Positions 23,895 to 33,153 of a stretch of DNA of 64,000 nt are shown here, in pieces (the stretch's first letter is position 1; the number at the start of each line of letters is the position of its first letter). The DNA is taken from assembly GCA_040384465.1 (NCBI GenBank), contig JAZKJF010000009.1, forward strand, positions 62,001 through 126,000, given 5' to 3'. This stretch comes from UBA5078 sp040384465 (lineage in GTDB: Bacteria; Pseudomonadota; Gammaproteobacteria; Pseudomonadales; Pseudohongiellaceae). The notes under the pieces are model-generated. The model did not search any database and was not told where the DNA came from. It was given only the letters and a program-made list of their open reading frames with translations. The position numbers were made by a program, and so were the translations under genes.

Positions 23895-23918
23895 GTTACT
23901 AACGGTAACAATAGTAAC
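23895..23918. promoter_or_regulatory. GTTAC/GTAAC repeats before the OprC-like receptor gene
   Basis: GTTAC-N5-GTAAC at 23895-23909 plus a further GTAAC at 23914-23918, 18 nt upstream of the receptor start. Shares half-sites with the zur box at 21769-21781, but the spacer is 5 not 3. Candidate Zur-controlled operator. Confidence 0.5.
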
Positions 23919-23967
23919 CACTCATAAAGCAGGGACAATGCGACACGATGTCGCATGGGGCTGTCAA

Positions 23968-24068
23968 TGTGGGAGCGTACCCGAGGGCATAAAGGCCTTG
24001 CCCGCGATTGACCTGAAGCCCAACCCGATCGCGGGCAAGGCCTTTATGCCCTCGGGTACGCTCCCACA
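23968..24068. repeat. 41-bp perfect inverted repeat (long REP-type hairpin)
   Basis: Arms 23968-24008 and 24028-24068 are exact reverse complements (41 bp) around a 19-nt loop. Ends are TGTGGGAGC/GCTCCCACA and the inner part CCTTGCCCGCGAT. Located just after the stop of the oxaloacetate decarboxylase alpha gene, so it would form a strong hairpin in its 3' UTR. A half-decayed relative lies at 48108-48215. Confidence 0.9.
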
Positions 24069-24074
24069 GTCAGA

Positions 24075-25871
24075 TCAGTGTTTGATGTCCAGTAGGGTCT
24101 CGGCAGGGGTGATGCGATCGCCCTTCTTGACGAACACGCCCACCACGACGCCGCTGACGGCTGCCTTGATTTCAGTCTCCATCTTCATGGCCTCAATCAC
24201 CAGCACGGGGTCGCCAGCGTTCACGCTCTGCCCTTCGCTCACCAGTACCTCAACCACATTGCCCGGCATCGCTGCCGTGACATGACCCGGCCCCGTGGCG
24301 CGCATGCGGCGTCCCGGGCGGGCTTCGGCGGGGGCTGAGCCACCGGCCATCTCCAGCGTGATCTCTTCGGGCTCGCCATCCACAGTCATGTAGAAGCGCC
24401 GCTCGCTCTCACCGGCAGGGCTCACGCCCGTCACCTGAATATCGAAGGTCTCACCATGGACAGTCACTTTGAATTCGTGAGCCATGCTGCCGACGACGGC
24501 ACCGGTTGACGGGGGAATCAGGGCCTCGGGCTTGAGCGTGCCTTTGTTGCGATGCTGCAGGAACTGCATGCCGACATCCGGGAACATGGCATAGGTCAGC
24601 ACATCTTCCTCGCTGCGGGCCTCGGCGCCGATCTTCTCGCGCAACGCGTCCAGCTCCGGAGCAAGCAGATCTGCCGGACGGCACTCCACTACTTCTTCAT
24701 TGCCAATGGCACGCACGCGCAGCTCGGCATCCACCGGCGCCGGTGCGGCACCGTAGAGCCCCTGCAGGTAACGTTTCACCTCGTTGGTGATGGTCTCGTA
24801 GCGACCACCGAGCACGTTCAGCACGGCCTGCGTGCCGACGATCTGCGAGCTTGGCGTCACCAGCGGCGGGTAGCCCAAGTCCTTGCGCACGCGCGGGATC
24901 TCGGCAAAGACTTCCTGAATGCGATCCAGCGCGCCCTGCTCTTTGAGCTGATTCGCGAGGTTCGACATCATCCCGCCGGGCACCTGACTGAGCAGGACCT
25001 GCGTGTCGACGCCGTTGTATTCACTCTCGAACTGGTGGTACTTGCGGCGCACTTCGCGGAAATGTGCCGCGATACGTTCCAGCAGCACGGCGTCCAGTCC
25101 GGTCTCGTAACCGGCGGCTTCCAGTACGGCTTTCATTGTCTCTGTAGGCGGATGACTGGTGCCGCCCGCGAACGCGGAGATGGCCGTGTCGATGTGATCG
25201 ATGCCCGCCTCGACCGCCTTGAGCTGGCACATGGAAGCCATACCAGAGGTGTAATGAGAATGCAGGAACAGGGGCAGATTGATTTCTTTCTTGAGGCTGC
25301 TGACCAGCTCGAAAGTGACCTGCGGCGTCAGCAGACCGGCCATGTCTTTGATGGCGATGCTGTGACAGCCCATGTCGGCCATCTGGTGCGCCTGCTTCAC
25401 GAAGTCTTTGACGCTGTGCACAGGGCTGTCGGTATAGCAGATGGTGCCCTGGGCATGTTTGCCAGCGGCAATAGTCGCGGCCACCGCAGTCTTGAGGTTG
25501 CGCACATCGTTGAGGGCGTCGAAAATTCTAAACACGTCGATGCCGTTCTCGGCACACTTGTGCACGAAGGCTTCGACGACGTCATCTGGATAGTGGCGGT
25601 AACCGAGCAGGTTCTGACCGCGCAGCAGCATCTGCAGACGCGAGTTGGGCAGTGCTCGGCGCAGCGTGCGCAGACGCTCCCACGGATCTTCTTTCAGGAA
25701 ACGCACACAGGCGTCGAAGGTAGCGCCGCCCCAGACTTCCAGAGACCAGTACCCTGCCTGATCCAGCGCCTCGCACACCGGCAGCATGTCATCCAGGCGC
25801 ATACGCGTTGCGATCAGTGATTGATTGCCGTCACGAAGAACGACATCGGTAATGTGAATTTTCCTGCTCAT
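24075..25871 (-). CDS. Oxaloacetate decarboxylase alpha / pyruvate carboxylase subunit B
   Basis: 598 residues from ATG 25871 (AGGAG 9 nt upstream). Three parts: an N-terminal carboxyltransferase TIM barrel with ITDVVLRDGNQS and LLRGQNLLGYRHYPDDVV, a PYC_OADA conserved domain, and a C-terminal biotinyl domain with EAMKMET; biotin Lys is about residue 563. Paired with the biotin carboxylase gene just upstream, it should make a two-subunit pyruvate carboxylase rather than a sodium pump (no beta/gamma pump subunits nearby). Forms oxaloacetate for anaplerosis. Confidence 0.92.
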   Translation of the reverse strand: MSRKIHITDVVLRDGNQSLIATRMRLDDMLPVCEALDQAGYWSLEVWGGATFDACVRFLKEDPWERLRTLRRALPNSRLQMLLRGQNLLGYRHYPDDVVEAFVHKCAENGIDVFRIFDALNDVRNLKTAVAATIAAGKHAQGTICYTDSPVHSVKDFVKQAHQMADMGCHSIAIKDMAGLLTPQVTFELVSSLKKEINLPLFLHSHYTSGMASMCQLKAVEAGIDHIDTAISAFAGGTSHPPTETMKAVLEAAGYETGLDAVLLERIAAHFREVRRKYHQFESEYNGVDTQVLLSQVPGGMMSNLANQLKEQGALDRIQEVFAEIPRVRKDLGYPPLVTPSSQIVGTQAVLNVLGGRYETITNEVKRYLQGLYGAAPAPVDAELRVRAIGNEEVVECRPADLLAPELDALREKIGAEARSEEDVLTYAMFPDVGMQFLQHRNKGTLKPEALIPPSTGAVVGSMAHEFKVTVHGETFDIQVTGVSPAGESERRFYMTVDGEPEEITLEMAGGSAPAEARPGRRMRATGPGHVTAAMPGNVVEVLVSEGQSVNAGDPVLVIEAMKMETEIKAAVSGVVVGVFVKKGDRITPAETLLDIKH

Positions 25872-25955
25872 GCAAGAGGTCTCCTGACTTGCGTGTTTCA
25901 TTTGTCTGCGTATGTGCCAGTCCTTCTGCCGACCCTTTTTCTGCGACCCTTGGCC

Positions 25956-26016
25956 TGTAGGAGCCTGCCCTGCAGGCGACCTGAGGTCCCGGTCGCCAGC
26001 AGGGCTAGCTCCTACA
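25956..26016. repeat. REP-like inverted repeat inside the carboxylase operon
   Basis: Arms 25956-25981 and 25991-26016, 26 bp, three mismatches, 9-bp loop. It lies between the two carboxylase subunit genes; its right end supplies the TAG stop (26012-26014) of the upstream gene. Could set the ratio of the two subunits by protecting the upstream message. Confidence 0.8.
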
Positions 26017-27430
26017 TGCCCGACTGCGCGGCTATCGCAGCAGCAATCGCAGCGGCCAGAAATTCCGGTCGACGTTTGGTGGAATACTGTGTCAACTCCG
26101 GGTGCGCCTCGACGAAACCGGTGTTGAAATTCCCGGATCGAAATTCGGGGTGCTTCAGAATTTCCTTGTAGTATTCGCGGGTCGTGTGAATGCCATAAAT
26201 CTGCATGTCTTCCAGCGCCCGCAGAGAGCGCTCCAGCAACTCTTCCCAATTGCGCGCCCAGACCACCAGCTTGGCACACATCGAATCGTAATGCGGCGGA
26301 ATCGTGTAGCCGGTATAGATGGCTGCGTCGGTGCGCACGCCAGGCCCGCCCGGTGAATAGTAGCGGCTGATGCGACCGAAGCTGGGCAGGAAACCATTCT
26401 TCGGATCTTCGGCATTGATACGGAATTGCGCGGAGAAGCCCGTGTAGGTGATGGTCTCCTGCTGGACTGATAAAGGCAGACCGGACGCGATGCGGATCTG
26501 TTCACGCACGATGTCGATGCCGGTGATCTCTTCGGTGATGGTGTGTTCCACCTGCACACGGGTATTCATTTCCATGAAATAGAAACTGCCATCGCTGTCG
26601 AGCAGGAACTCTACTGTCCCGGCATTTTCGTAGCCCACTTCGCGCGCCACTTTGACGGCGAGTTCACCGATGTAATTGCGCTGCTCGTCATTGAGTTGCG
26701 GCGAAGGAGCCAGCTCGATCAGTTTCTGGTTGCGACGCTGAATAGAACAGTCGCGCTCGAAGAGATGCACAGTATTGCCGAAAGAGTCCGCCAGTATCTG
26801 CACTTCGATGTGGCGTGGATTGACGATGCACTTCTCCAGGAACACGTCGGCGCGACCGAAGGCTTTGGTGGCCTCGGAGATGACGCGCTGATAATTCTGC
26901 TGCAGGTCTTTCGCGTCGTTGCAACGGCGGATACCACGTCCGCCACCACCGGAGGTTGCTTTCAACATCACCGGATAGCCGAATTTTTCCGCCATTGCCA
27001 GCGCATCATCGACGTCCGTCAGATTGCCATCGGTGCCCGGTGTCACCGGAACACCCGCGCGTTCGGCAGAGCGGCGCGCCTCGGTCTTGTCACCCATCGA
27101 TTGAATGACACTGGCAGACGGCCCGATGAATTTCACACCACGGCTTGCACAAATTTCGGCCAGCTCGGGGTTTTCCGACAGAAAACCATAACCCGGATGT
27201 AAGCCATCACAACCGGTCTCCACTGCTAGATTCACCAACTGGTGCGGATTCAGGTAACCCTGCAGCGGATCGGGTCCGACAGAATAGGCTTCGTCGGCCT
27301 TCTTCACATGCAGCGCATAGCGATCCGCTTCCGAGTAGATAGCAACGGAACGCACGCCGAGTTCACGGCAGGCGCGGGCAATCCGGACGGCGATCTCGCC
27401 ACGGTTGGCAATAAGGACTTTTTTCAACAC
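26012..27430 (-). CDS. Acetyl-CoA/pyruvate carboxylase biotin carboxylase subunit
   Basis: 472 residues, GTG start at 27430 giving the family N-terminus MLKKVLIANRGEIAVRIAR. ATP-grasp features: KATSGGGGRGIRRC glycine loop, EKCIVNPRHIEVQILAD, and the EMNTRVQVEHTITEE active-site segment, then the biotin carboxylase C-terminal domain. It carboxylates biotin on the partner encoded downstream. The C-terminus (AAAIAAAIAAQSGM) ends where a REP element begins, suggesting the repeat's insertion set the present stop. Confidence 0.92.
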   Translation of the reverse strand: MLKKVLIANRGEIAVRIARACRELGVRSVAIYSEADRYALHVKKADEAYSVGPDPLQGYLNPHQLVNLAVETGCDGLHPGYGFLSENPELAEICASRGVKFIGPSASVIQSMGDKTEARRSAERAGVPVTPGTDGNLTDVDDALAMAEKFGYPVMLKATSGGGGRGIRRCNDAKDLQQNYQRVISEATKAFGRADVFLEKCIVNPRHIEVQILADSFGNTVHLFERDCSIQRRNQKLIELAPSPQLNDEQRNYIGELAVKVAREVGYENAGTVEFLLDSDGSFYFMEMNTRVQVEHTITEEITGIDIVREQIRIASGLPLSVQQETITYTGFSAQFRINAEDPKNGFLPSFGRISRYYSPGGPGVRTDAAIYTGYTIPPHYDSMCAKLVVWARNWEELLERSLRALEDMQIYGIHTTREYYKEILKHPEFRSGNFNTGFVEAHPELTQYSTKRRPEFLAAAIAAAIAAQSGM

Positions 27431-27596
27431 TGGATTTCAAACACCCTGGGCTTTAAAAACCCGAATAAAGACCGAATATCTATCGAACAACGACCGAAGT
27501 GGTCTCTGATGGCTGGTCTGACTGGCTGGCTGTCCTGAAACGAACGTGGCAGCTTACTCACGCCCTTTTGGCACGTCAACTGCGCCAGGGCTCTTT

Positions 27597-28223
27597 TTAC
27601 GGCTGTTGGCGATCATAGACACGCACCAGAGTGATGGTCGCGCCGAAATTTTCGGGTCTGATTTCCAGTTCCACACGCAGACGAGTGTTGTTCTCTTCAA
27701 GCGTGTAGTTTTCCATAGTGAACCCGCCGTCACGCGGCCTCGCCTCGACAATCAAGGTCTCGCCCTCCCATGCGGCGAAAGAAAAATCCTCGCCGCCGGA
27801 GCTGTAATGATCATTGGCGCCAACGCTGCGGGTACGTCCGTCGCTGTGAAAGACGCGCTGGTAGCCGTCGGCGTAACCGAACCAGAATTCCGGCTCGGTG
27901 TAGTCGATGCGCAGAATCGGATCATAGGTGATGCGATCGTAAAGCTCCTGTTCGGCGGGGCCGCCCCTGTAACGCTCCTTCTCCTCGCGGCCGAACCACT
28001 TGCGCTGCACACGCCCACCGGACTCGATGATGGCGGCCTCGACTCGCTCGTCCGGATCATCACTCAACTCTTCGTTGATGACCCAGCTGCCGACGAGTGG
28101 GTGCATTTCCAATGCCTGACCTTCTACCTGACTTTGCGCCAGCACTTGCGCGGATACGAACATCGTCATCGCCAGGGCGCAGCATGCACCGATTTGTCGC
28201 AGGGGCGTTTGTCTCAGAGGCAT
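27597..28223 (-). CDS. Secreted protein of unknown function
   Basis: 208 residues from ATG 28223 (TTG at 28229 possible). A signal peptide (LRQIGACCALAMTMFVSAQVLAQ) precedes a beta-rich domain: LVGSWVINEELSDDPDERVEAA, then FWFGYADGYQRVFHSDGRTR, and WEGETLIVEARPRDGGFTM. The alternating strands and 'G-x-W' start recall lipocalin-like DUFs, but I cannot name one. Periplasmic. Lies upstream of the carboxylase genes in the same direction with a 166-bp gap. Confidence 0.6.
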   Translation of the reverse strand: MPLRQTPLRQIGACCALAMTMFVSAQVLAQSQVEGQALEMHPLVGSWVINEELSDDPDERVEAAIIESGGRVQRKWFGREEKERYRGGPAEQELYDRITYDPILRIDYTEPEFWFGYADGYQRVFHSDGRTRSVGANDHYSSGGEDFSFAAWEGETLIVEARPRDGGFTMENYTLEENNTRLRVELEIRPENFGATITLVRVYDRQQP

Positions 28224-28350
28224 AGGCAAGTACTCTATCGATGGAAACAGGAGTGTCCGGAGTATACCTCACGCTCTGCTTGAAACACTCCCGCAAAAAT
28301 TCCTCTTCAAACGATTGATTGATCGAGCACGCTGCACACTCCCTGTCCCC

Positions 28351-29901
28351 TTAAATCTCAGCAGTATCTGCCACCACAGGCAGATAGATCTTGAAGCAGG
28401 TGCCACGCCCTGGCTCACTGTACACCGCCACATGCCCCTGAGACTGCTTCACAATGCCATGGACCGTGGCCAACCCAAGACCAGTACCATGCCCCAGTTC
28501 CTTGGTGGTGAAGAAAGGTTCGAAGATGCGCGGCTTGATCTCTGAGGAGATACCGCAGCCAGTATCGGAGACTGCAAGCAACACATAGTGACCTGGCTCC
28601 AGATCGGAGAAAGCCCCGCAATAGCTTTCATCCAATACGGCATTTTGTGTCTCTACGATCAACTGACCACCCGCTGGCATCGCGTCGCGGGCATTCACGA
28701 CCAGATTGATGAGAATCTGCTCCACCTGACTCGGGTCGGCCCGCACGGCACTGATTTCAGGAGCAAGGTTCAACGACAGGATGACATCTTCGCCGATCAG
28801 TTGGCGCATTATCTTTTCGACATCTCGAATCACAAAATTCAGATTCAATATCTTGGGTTCCATCACCTGCCGGCGTCCGAAAGCCAGCAATTGCCGCGTC
28901 AAAGTCTGCGCCCGCTCACCAGCCTTGTGAATCTGATATAACCCTTCCTGCAACCTGGAGTCTGGTGGCACATCTTCCAGCAGCACGTCGGTGTAGCCAT
29001 TGATGACTGTCAGCAGATTATTGAAATCATGGGCCACTCCTCCTGCCAGTTGTCCTATGGCCTCCAGCTTCTGCGCCTGCTGCAGACGCAGGTCACTTTC
29101 GCGCAGGGCCTGCTCTGCACGTTTGTAATCCGAAATGTCGATACCCATGCCGAGCAGACAGATTTTACCATCCACCTCTTGCCGGGAACCGTTGAAATAG
29201 TAAGGAATATGTTTGCCCGATTTGGTAATGAAATTTGCTTCTACTTCGGCAAAACCATCCTGGAATACCGTCGCAATACGCTCGGCCAGTAATTCCTTGT
29301 CCGGACCTTCGAACAGATCGAGTGGGTGTAGGCGGGCAATCTCGGCAGCGGAGTACTCCGTCACAATTTCCAAACGCCGATTCCAGCGCAGAAACCTGCC
29401 CTCTTCATCATACATGTAATAAACGCCGGGCAGGCTGTTGAGCACGGCGGTAGAGAGATCGCGCTCGGCACGCACAGCTTCCTCAGCGCGGCGCTGCTCT
29501 GTGATGTCGCGAGTGACCTCTGCGAAACCGGCGTGATTGCCGAAGAAATCCTTGACATCGGAGAGCGTGATGACGGCCCAGAACTGCGCCCCGTCGTGGC
29601 GCACGCGCAGACACTCCACCTCTACATGACCTTCAGCGAGCGCCTGTCTGAGCAGCTGCCCGGGATAGCCATCGGCCACGTCGTCGTCCGTGCAAAACAG
29701 GGAGACATGCTGGCCAATGATTTCCTCGGGAGTATAACCATAGATGCGTTGCGCGCCCGGATTCCAGCTGGCGACATGACCTGCCGGATCGAGCATCACA
29801 ATGGCGTAGTCAACAACAGACTCGATCAACAGCCGGAATGGATCCGCTGCATGATGAGCCAATGACGTGATAAACGGACTAGCTGACTTCGTGCGTGCCA
29901 T
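28351..29901 (-). CDS. PAS-domain sensor histidine kinase
   Basis: 516 residues, soluble. Two PAS domains (about 20-145 with WNPGAQRIYGYTPEEIIG; about 150-270 with VYYMYDEEGRFLRWN), a PAC-type link, a HisKA domain with phospho-acceptor GGVAHDFNNLLT, and a HATPase domain with N box NLVVNARDAM, G1 DTGCGI, G2 GHGTGLGLATV. No transmembrane helix and no C-terminal receiver, so it is a cytosolic orphan kinase; no response regulator gene is adjacent. Related to the large PAS/'NtrB-like' kinases. Divergent from the TonB receptor gene at 30121. Confidence 0.9.
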   Translation of the reverse strand: MARTKSASPFITSLAHHAADPFRLLIESVVDYAIVMLDPAGHVASWNPGAQRIYGYTPEEIIGQHVSLFCTDDDVADGYPGQLLRQALAEGHVEVECLRVRHDGAQFWAVITLSDVKDFFGNHAGFAEVTRDITEQRRAEEAVRAERDLSTAVLNSLPGVYYMYDEEGRFLRWNRRLEIVTEYSAAEIARLHPLDLFEGPDKELLAERIATVFQDGFAEVEANFITKSGKHIPYYFNGSRQEVDGKICLLGMGIDISDYKRAEQALRESDLRLQQAQKLEAIGQLAGGVAHDFNNLLTVINGYTDVLLEDVPPDSRLQEGLYQIHKAGERAQTLTRQLLAFGRRQVMEPKILNLNFVIRDVEKIMRQLIGEDVILSLNLAPEISAVRADPSQVEQILINLVVNARDAMPAGGQLIVETQNAVLDESYCGAFSDLEPGHYVLLAVSDTGCGISSEIKPRIFEPFFTTKELGHGTGLGLATVHGIVKQSQGHVAVYSEPGRGTCFKIYLPVVADTAEI

Positions 29902-30120
29902 CTGCTGACCACTCCCTGAACGTCCCGTCTGATGGAAAGTAATCTAGCAGATATTGATGACTGAACGCACCTCCGTGCACAGGACTCCAAACGCGACCAG
30001 TGCCTGCATGCCTGCGGCGAAGTTACCTCAGGCACCCTTCCCAATCTCGGGGGATTCGTGCATTGTTTTCCGGCAGTCCACATCTGCTAACAACAACAAG
30101 AAATTCAAGTGGAGAATAGT

Positions 30121-32943
30121 ATGAAGCGTACCTCAAGAAAGGGCGGACACGTCCTTGCCAGCAATTATCTGTTTGGCGCGTTTGCCCTTTTCCTGATGCC
30201 TGTCACGGTGTTTGGTCAGGCCGCCACGGATGAAGAAGAAATTGAAGAAGTGGTTGTCACCGGCTCCTTCATTCGCAACAGCCAGTTCACCAATGCCTCG
30301 CCAGTAGAAACCATCACGCAAGATGACATGATGTATTCAGGTGCCGCCAACCTCGGCGAATACCTGCGCGATCTGCCCTACATGGAAAACATCGACACGG
30401 TAGCCTCGATACTCGGGACACAGGACGGCCAGCAGGACTCCAACTCTGCGCGCTTCAACCTGCGCGGACTCGGCACCGAAAGTACCCTCACTCTGGTGGA
30501 CGGACGTCGTGCGGTTAACGAGAGCGCCGTGTCTGCGCTGTTACCGGGCATCGCCCAGCGCTCAGTAGAAATCGTGACCGACGGTGGTGCCGCTCTGTAC
30601 GGTTCCGACGCCGTGGCCGGCGTGGCGAACCTGATTCCCTACAAAGAATACGACGGCATGAAGGGCCGCGTGTATTACAAGACCGATCAGGAAAACAGCT
30701 CCGAACAATATACCGCAGAGTTTCTGATGGGCCGCTCCTTCGCCAATGGCCTGGACTGGGTTGGCGCCGTGGAAGTCAGCAAACGCACGACGATGCTGGT
30801 GTCGGAGCGCCCCAAATACCAGCAGTTCTATGATCAGGACAGCGCCTACAACAACCCGGGCCGCTGGCTGACAGCCACAGGCGCAGGCCGTACGGACCCG
30901 AGCTGCGGCACCTTCAACGGCAGCAACACCGACGTCAGCCAGTTCGGCTCCTACCCCAGCGGTGAACTCTTTGCGACCGGCTGCCGCCTCTACTTCGGCG
31001 AATGGCAGGACTACGCGCGGCCTTCTGAGGGCGTCACGCTGTTCAACAATTTCAACTATGAGGTGAACGAGTCATTGACGCTGGAATTCCAGATGAGCGT
31101 CAATGATCGCAAGTCAGTGCTTGCCGGCTCGCCCAGCGGCGCGGTCACCACGAACCTGACCAACCTGTTCGTGCCGGTCAACCACCCCGCCAACCCCTTT
31201 GGTACGCGGGTCAGACCGTCAACGTGGCGTCCGATCACCAAGGCCGGCACCCCACCCAGCGTGCTCTCGGGCAACGGCATGGCGCTGACGGAATATCACT
31301 ATTACGCCGATGCCTACAAGTTCGGCGGCAACTTCAAGGTGGGTGATACCACCTGGGAAGGCGAGGCCTGGATCGGCTATCAGGACTCCTGGCGCGAATA
31401 CGACGGCCGGGTGTGGCGTCTGTCCAAGATGGTCAATGCACTGAACGGCCGCGGCGGCCCCGGTGGCAACGAGTGGTTCAACCCCTTCGGATCAGCGGAC
31501 CCGCGTTCACCCTTCTACAATGCGGCGAAAACAGCCAACAGCCAGGCCATGATGGACTGGCTGGTGGACCCACTCAAATACCGCGACACTCATGATCGTC
31601 TGAAGTACTTCGACTTCGTCTTCAACGGCGAGGTGATGGAGGTTCCCAACGGAACAATTAGGGCGGCCGTTGGCGGGCAATTGCGCGATGAGAAGAACTT
31701 CGACTTCGAGAACCCCTACACCACCATGCGGGACAACTTGTATTCAAATGCCATCGCGGCACTTGAACCTACGACGGACAGGCACTCCTCCGTACGCGCT
31801 GTGTTCGGCGAGGTGGAGATCCCCATTCTCGAAAATCTGGGCGTAAAAGCCGCCGTGCGCAGCGAGGACTTCTACACCATCGGTTTCAGTGCCACCAAAC
31901 CCAAGATCTCGATTCTGTGGGAACCACTGGAAACACTGGCCATGCGCGCAAGCTATGGTGAGAGCTTCCTGGCGCCGTCACCGGGACAATTGCGTCCGCT
32001 GGCCAAGGATGCGTGCACCATCGTTACTGCCGGTGTAGATCCTCTGACCAATATCTCCCTGGACGGAACGGACAGCTGTACGTCCGGCAATCCGAGCCTT
32101 GGCGCCGAAGAGTCCGAGATCATGAACTTCGGTCTGAGCTGGCGGCCGATCGAAGGCCTCAGCATTGACCTTGACTACCAGGAGATCGAGTACATCGACC
32201 GCATCTCGACACTGATCACCGCCGAGGTGACACGTCGCGAGCTGAACGCCTTCCTGGCAGCCAACAACCTGACCACGGCAACCTTCCGTCCGGCGACAGT
32301 TCCAGCCGATGCGGCCAAGGGCGTTGCCTGGGCACTGGCCAACCCGAACGAACTGATCGAGCGGGATGCCACCGGCAAGGTGACCGACGTTTATCGCGCA
32401 CCAATCAATCTGTCGTCTCAGTACGTCGAAGGGATCGATTTCAACCTTCGCTACTCGTTTGACGTAAGTGACTTGGGCAGCTTCACCGCCACTCTGGCTG
32501 GCAACTACTACACCCGCTGGGAGTACCTGCCGGATGAGTTCTCGCCCCTGACGAGTGCTATCGGCCAGCAAAACGCTCTGACGAACCTGTCTCCACCCAT
32601 GCCACGCTACAAGGCTAATCTGGGCTTGTCCTGGTTCCGGGCGGATCACAGTGCCAGCATAACTGCCCGTCACAGTGCCAAACTGAAGTTCGACGAAGAC
32701 ACGCTGGCGCTGAACTACGAGGCTTTTGCACCGGACTACATCCGCCCCATCACCAAAGTGGATGCGCGCTACTCCTACAGCTTCAATGCCTTCAGCACGG
32801 ACTCCAGGCTGACAGTGGGCATCACGAATCTGTTTGACCGTGACGCGCAACGACTGCCAGTGGAAGGGGGCTTGGAGACACGTGTGGATGATCCGTTCGG
32901 TCGTCAGTTCTACATGTCCCTGGACTTCGATCTGGGAACCTGA
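30121..32943 (+). CDS. TonB-dependent receptor
   Basis: 940 residues from ATG 30121 with GGAG upstream. Long signal peptide ending VFGQA, then an acidic patch EEEIEEVVVTGS that serves as TonB box/plug start. Plug domain about 30-200 (ASPVETITQDDM, RFNLRGLGTESTLTLVDGRRA, VEIVTDGGAALYGSDAVAGVANL). Large barrel to the C-terminal FYMSLDFDLGT. This 'RxxxN-plug' type is typical for receptors for carbohydrates, peptides or other large substrates in marine and soil bacteria. Substrate unknown; the divergent PAS kinase is a candidate regulator only by position. Confidence 0.88.
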   Translation: MKRTSRKGGHVLASNYLFGAFALFLMPVTVFGQAATDEEEIEEVVVTGSFIRNSQFTNASPVETITQDDMMYSGAANLGEYLRDLPYMENIDTVASILGTQDGQQDSNSARFNLRGLGTESTLTLVDGRRAVNESAVSALLPGIAQRSVEIVTDGGAALYGSDAVAGVANLIPYKEYDGMKGRVYYKTDQENSSEQYTAEFLMGRSFANGLDWVGAVEVSKRTTMLVSERPKYQQFYDQDSAYNNPGRWLTATGAGRTDPSCGTFNGSNTDVSQFGSYPSGELFATGCRLYFGEWQDYARPSEGVTLFNNFNYEVNESLTLEFQMSVNDRKSVLAGSPSGAVTTNLTNLFVPVNHPANPFGTRVRPSTWRPITKAGTPPSVLSGNGMALTEYHYYADAYKFGGNFKVGDTTWEGEAWIGYQDSWREYDGRVWRLSKMVNALNGRGGPGGNEWFNPFGSADPRSPFYNAAKTANSQAMMDWLVDPLKYRDTHDRLKYFDFVFNGEVMEVPNGTIRAAVGGQLRDEKNFDFENPYTTMRDNLYSNAIAALEPTTDRHSSVRAVFGEVEIPILENLGVKAAVRSEDFYTIGFSATKPKISILWEPLETLAMRASYGESFLAPSPGQLRPLAKDACTIVTAGVDPLTNISLDGTDSCTSGNPSLGAEESEIMNFGLSWRPIEGLSIDLDYQEIEYIDRISTLITAEVTRRELNAFLAANNLTTATFRPATVPADAAKGVAWALANPNELIERDATGKVTDVYRAPINLSSQYVEGIDFNLRYSFDVSDLGSFTATLAGNYYTRWEYLPDEFSPLTSAIGQQNALTNLSPPMPRYKANLGLSWFRADHSASITARHSAKLKFDEDTLALNYEAFAPDYIRPITKVDARYSYSFNAFSTDSRLTVGITNLFDRDAQRLPVEGGLETRVDDPFGRQFYMSLDFDLGT

Positions 32944-32946
32944 GCC

Positions 32947-33016
32947 TGTGGGAGCTTGTCTGCAAGCGATTGGTTGTTTCAACTTAAAATCAATCGCGGG
33001 CAGGCCCGCTCCCACA
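32947..33016. repeat. REP-like inverted repeat, TGTGGGAGC subfamily
   Basis: Arms 32947-32972 and 32991-33016, imperfect with several differences in the middle (TTGTCTGCAA against GGGCCTGCCC type), tips perfect. Four bases after the TonB receptor stop; likely transcript end. Confidence 0.8.
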
Positions 33017-33153
33017 CATAAGTCAGTAGAAAAGGGAGGCCCAGGCCTCCCTTTTCTTTTGCAGCGCCCCATCTCTTTTGCCAATCCCTTGTGGTAATTT
33101 AAGCGCCCGCTGCCATACGCAATACTCGCTCCTCGCTCAAGGAATAAATCAGC

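Noticed and set aside
24552..25820. 422-codon plus-strand frame opposite the oxaloacetate decarboxylase alpha gene
   Set aside because: Shadow; the minus strand has the full biotin-domain protein.
24075..25871. Sodium-pumping oxaloacetate decarboxylase
   Set aside because: No beta or gamma pump subunit nearby; the adjacent biotin carboxylase indicates a pyruvate carboxylase.
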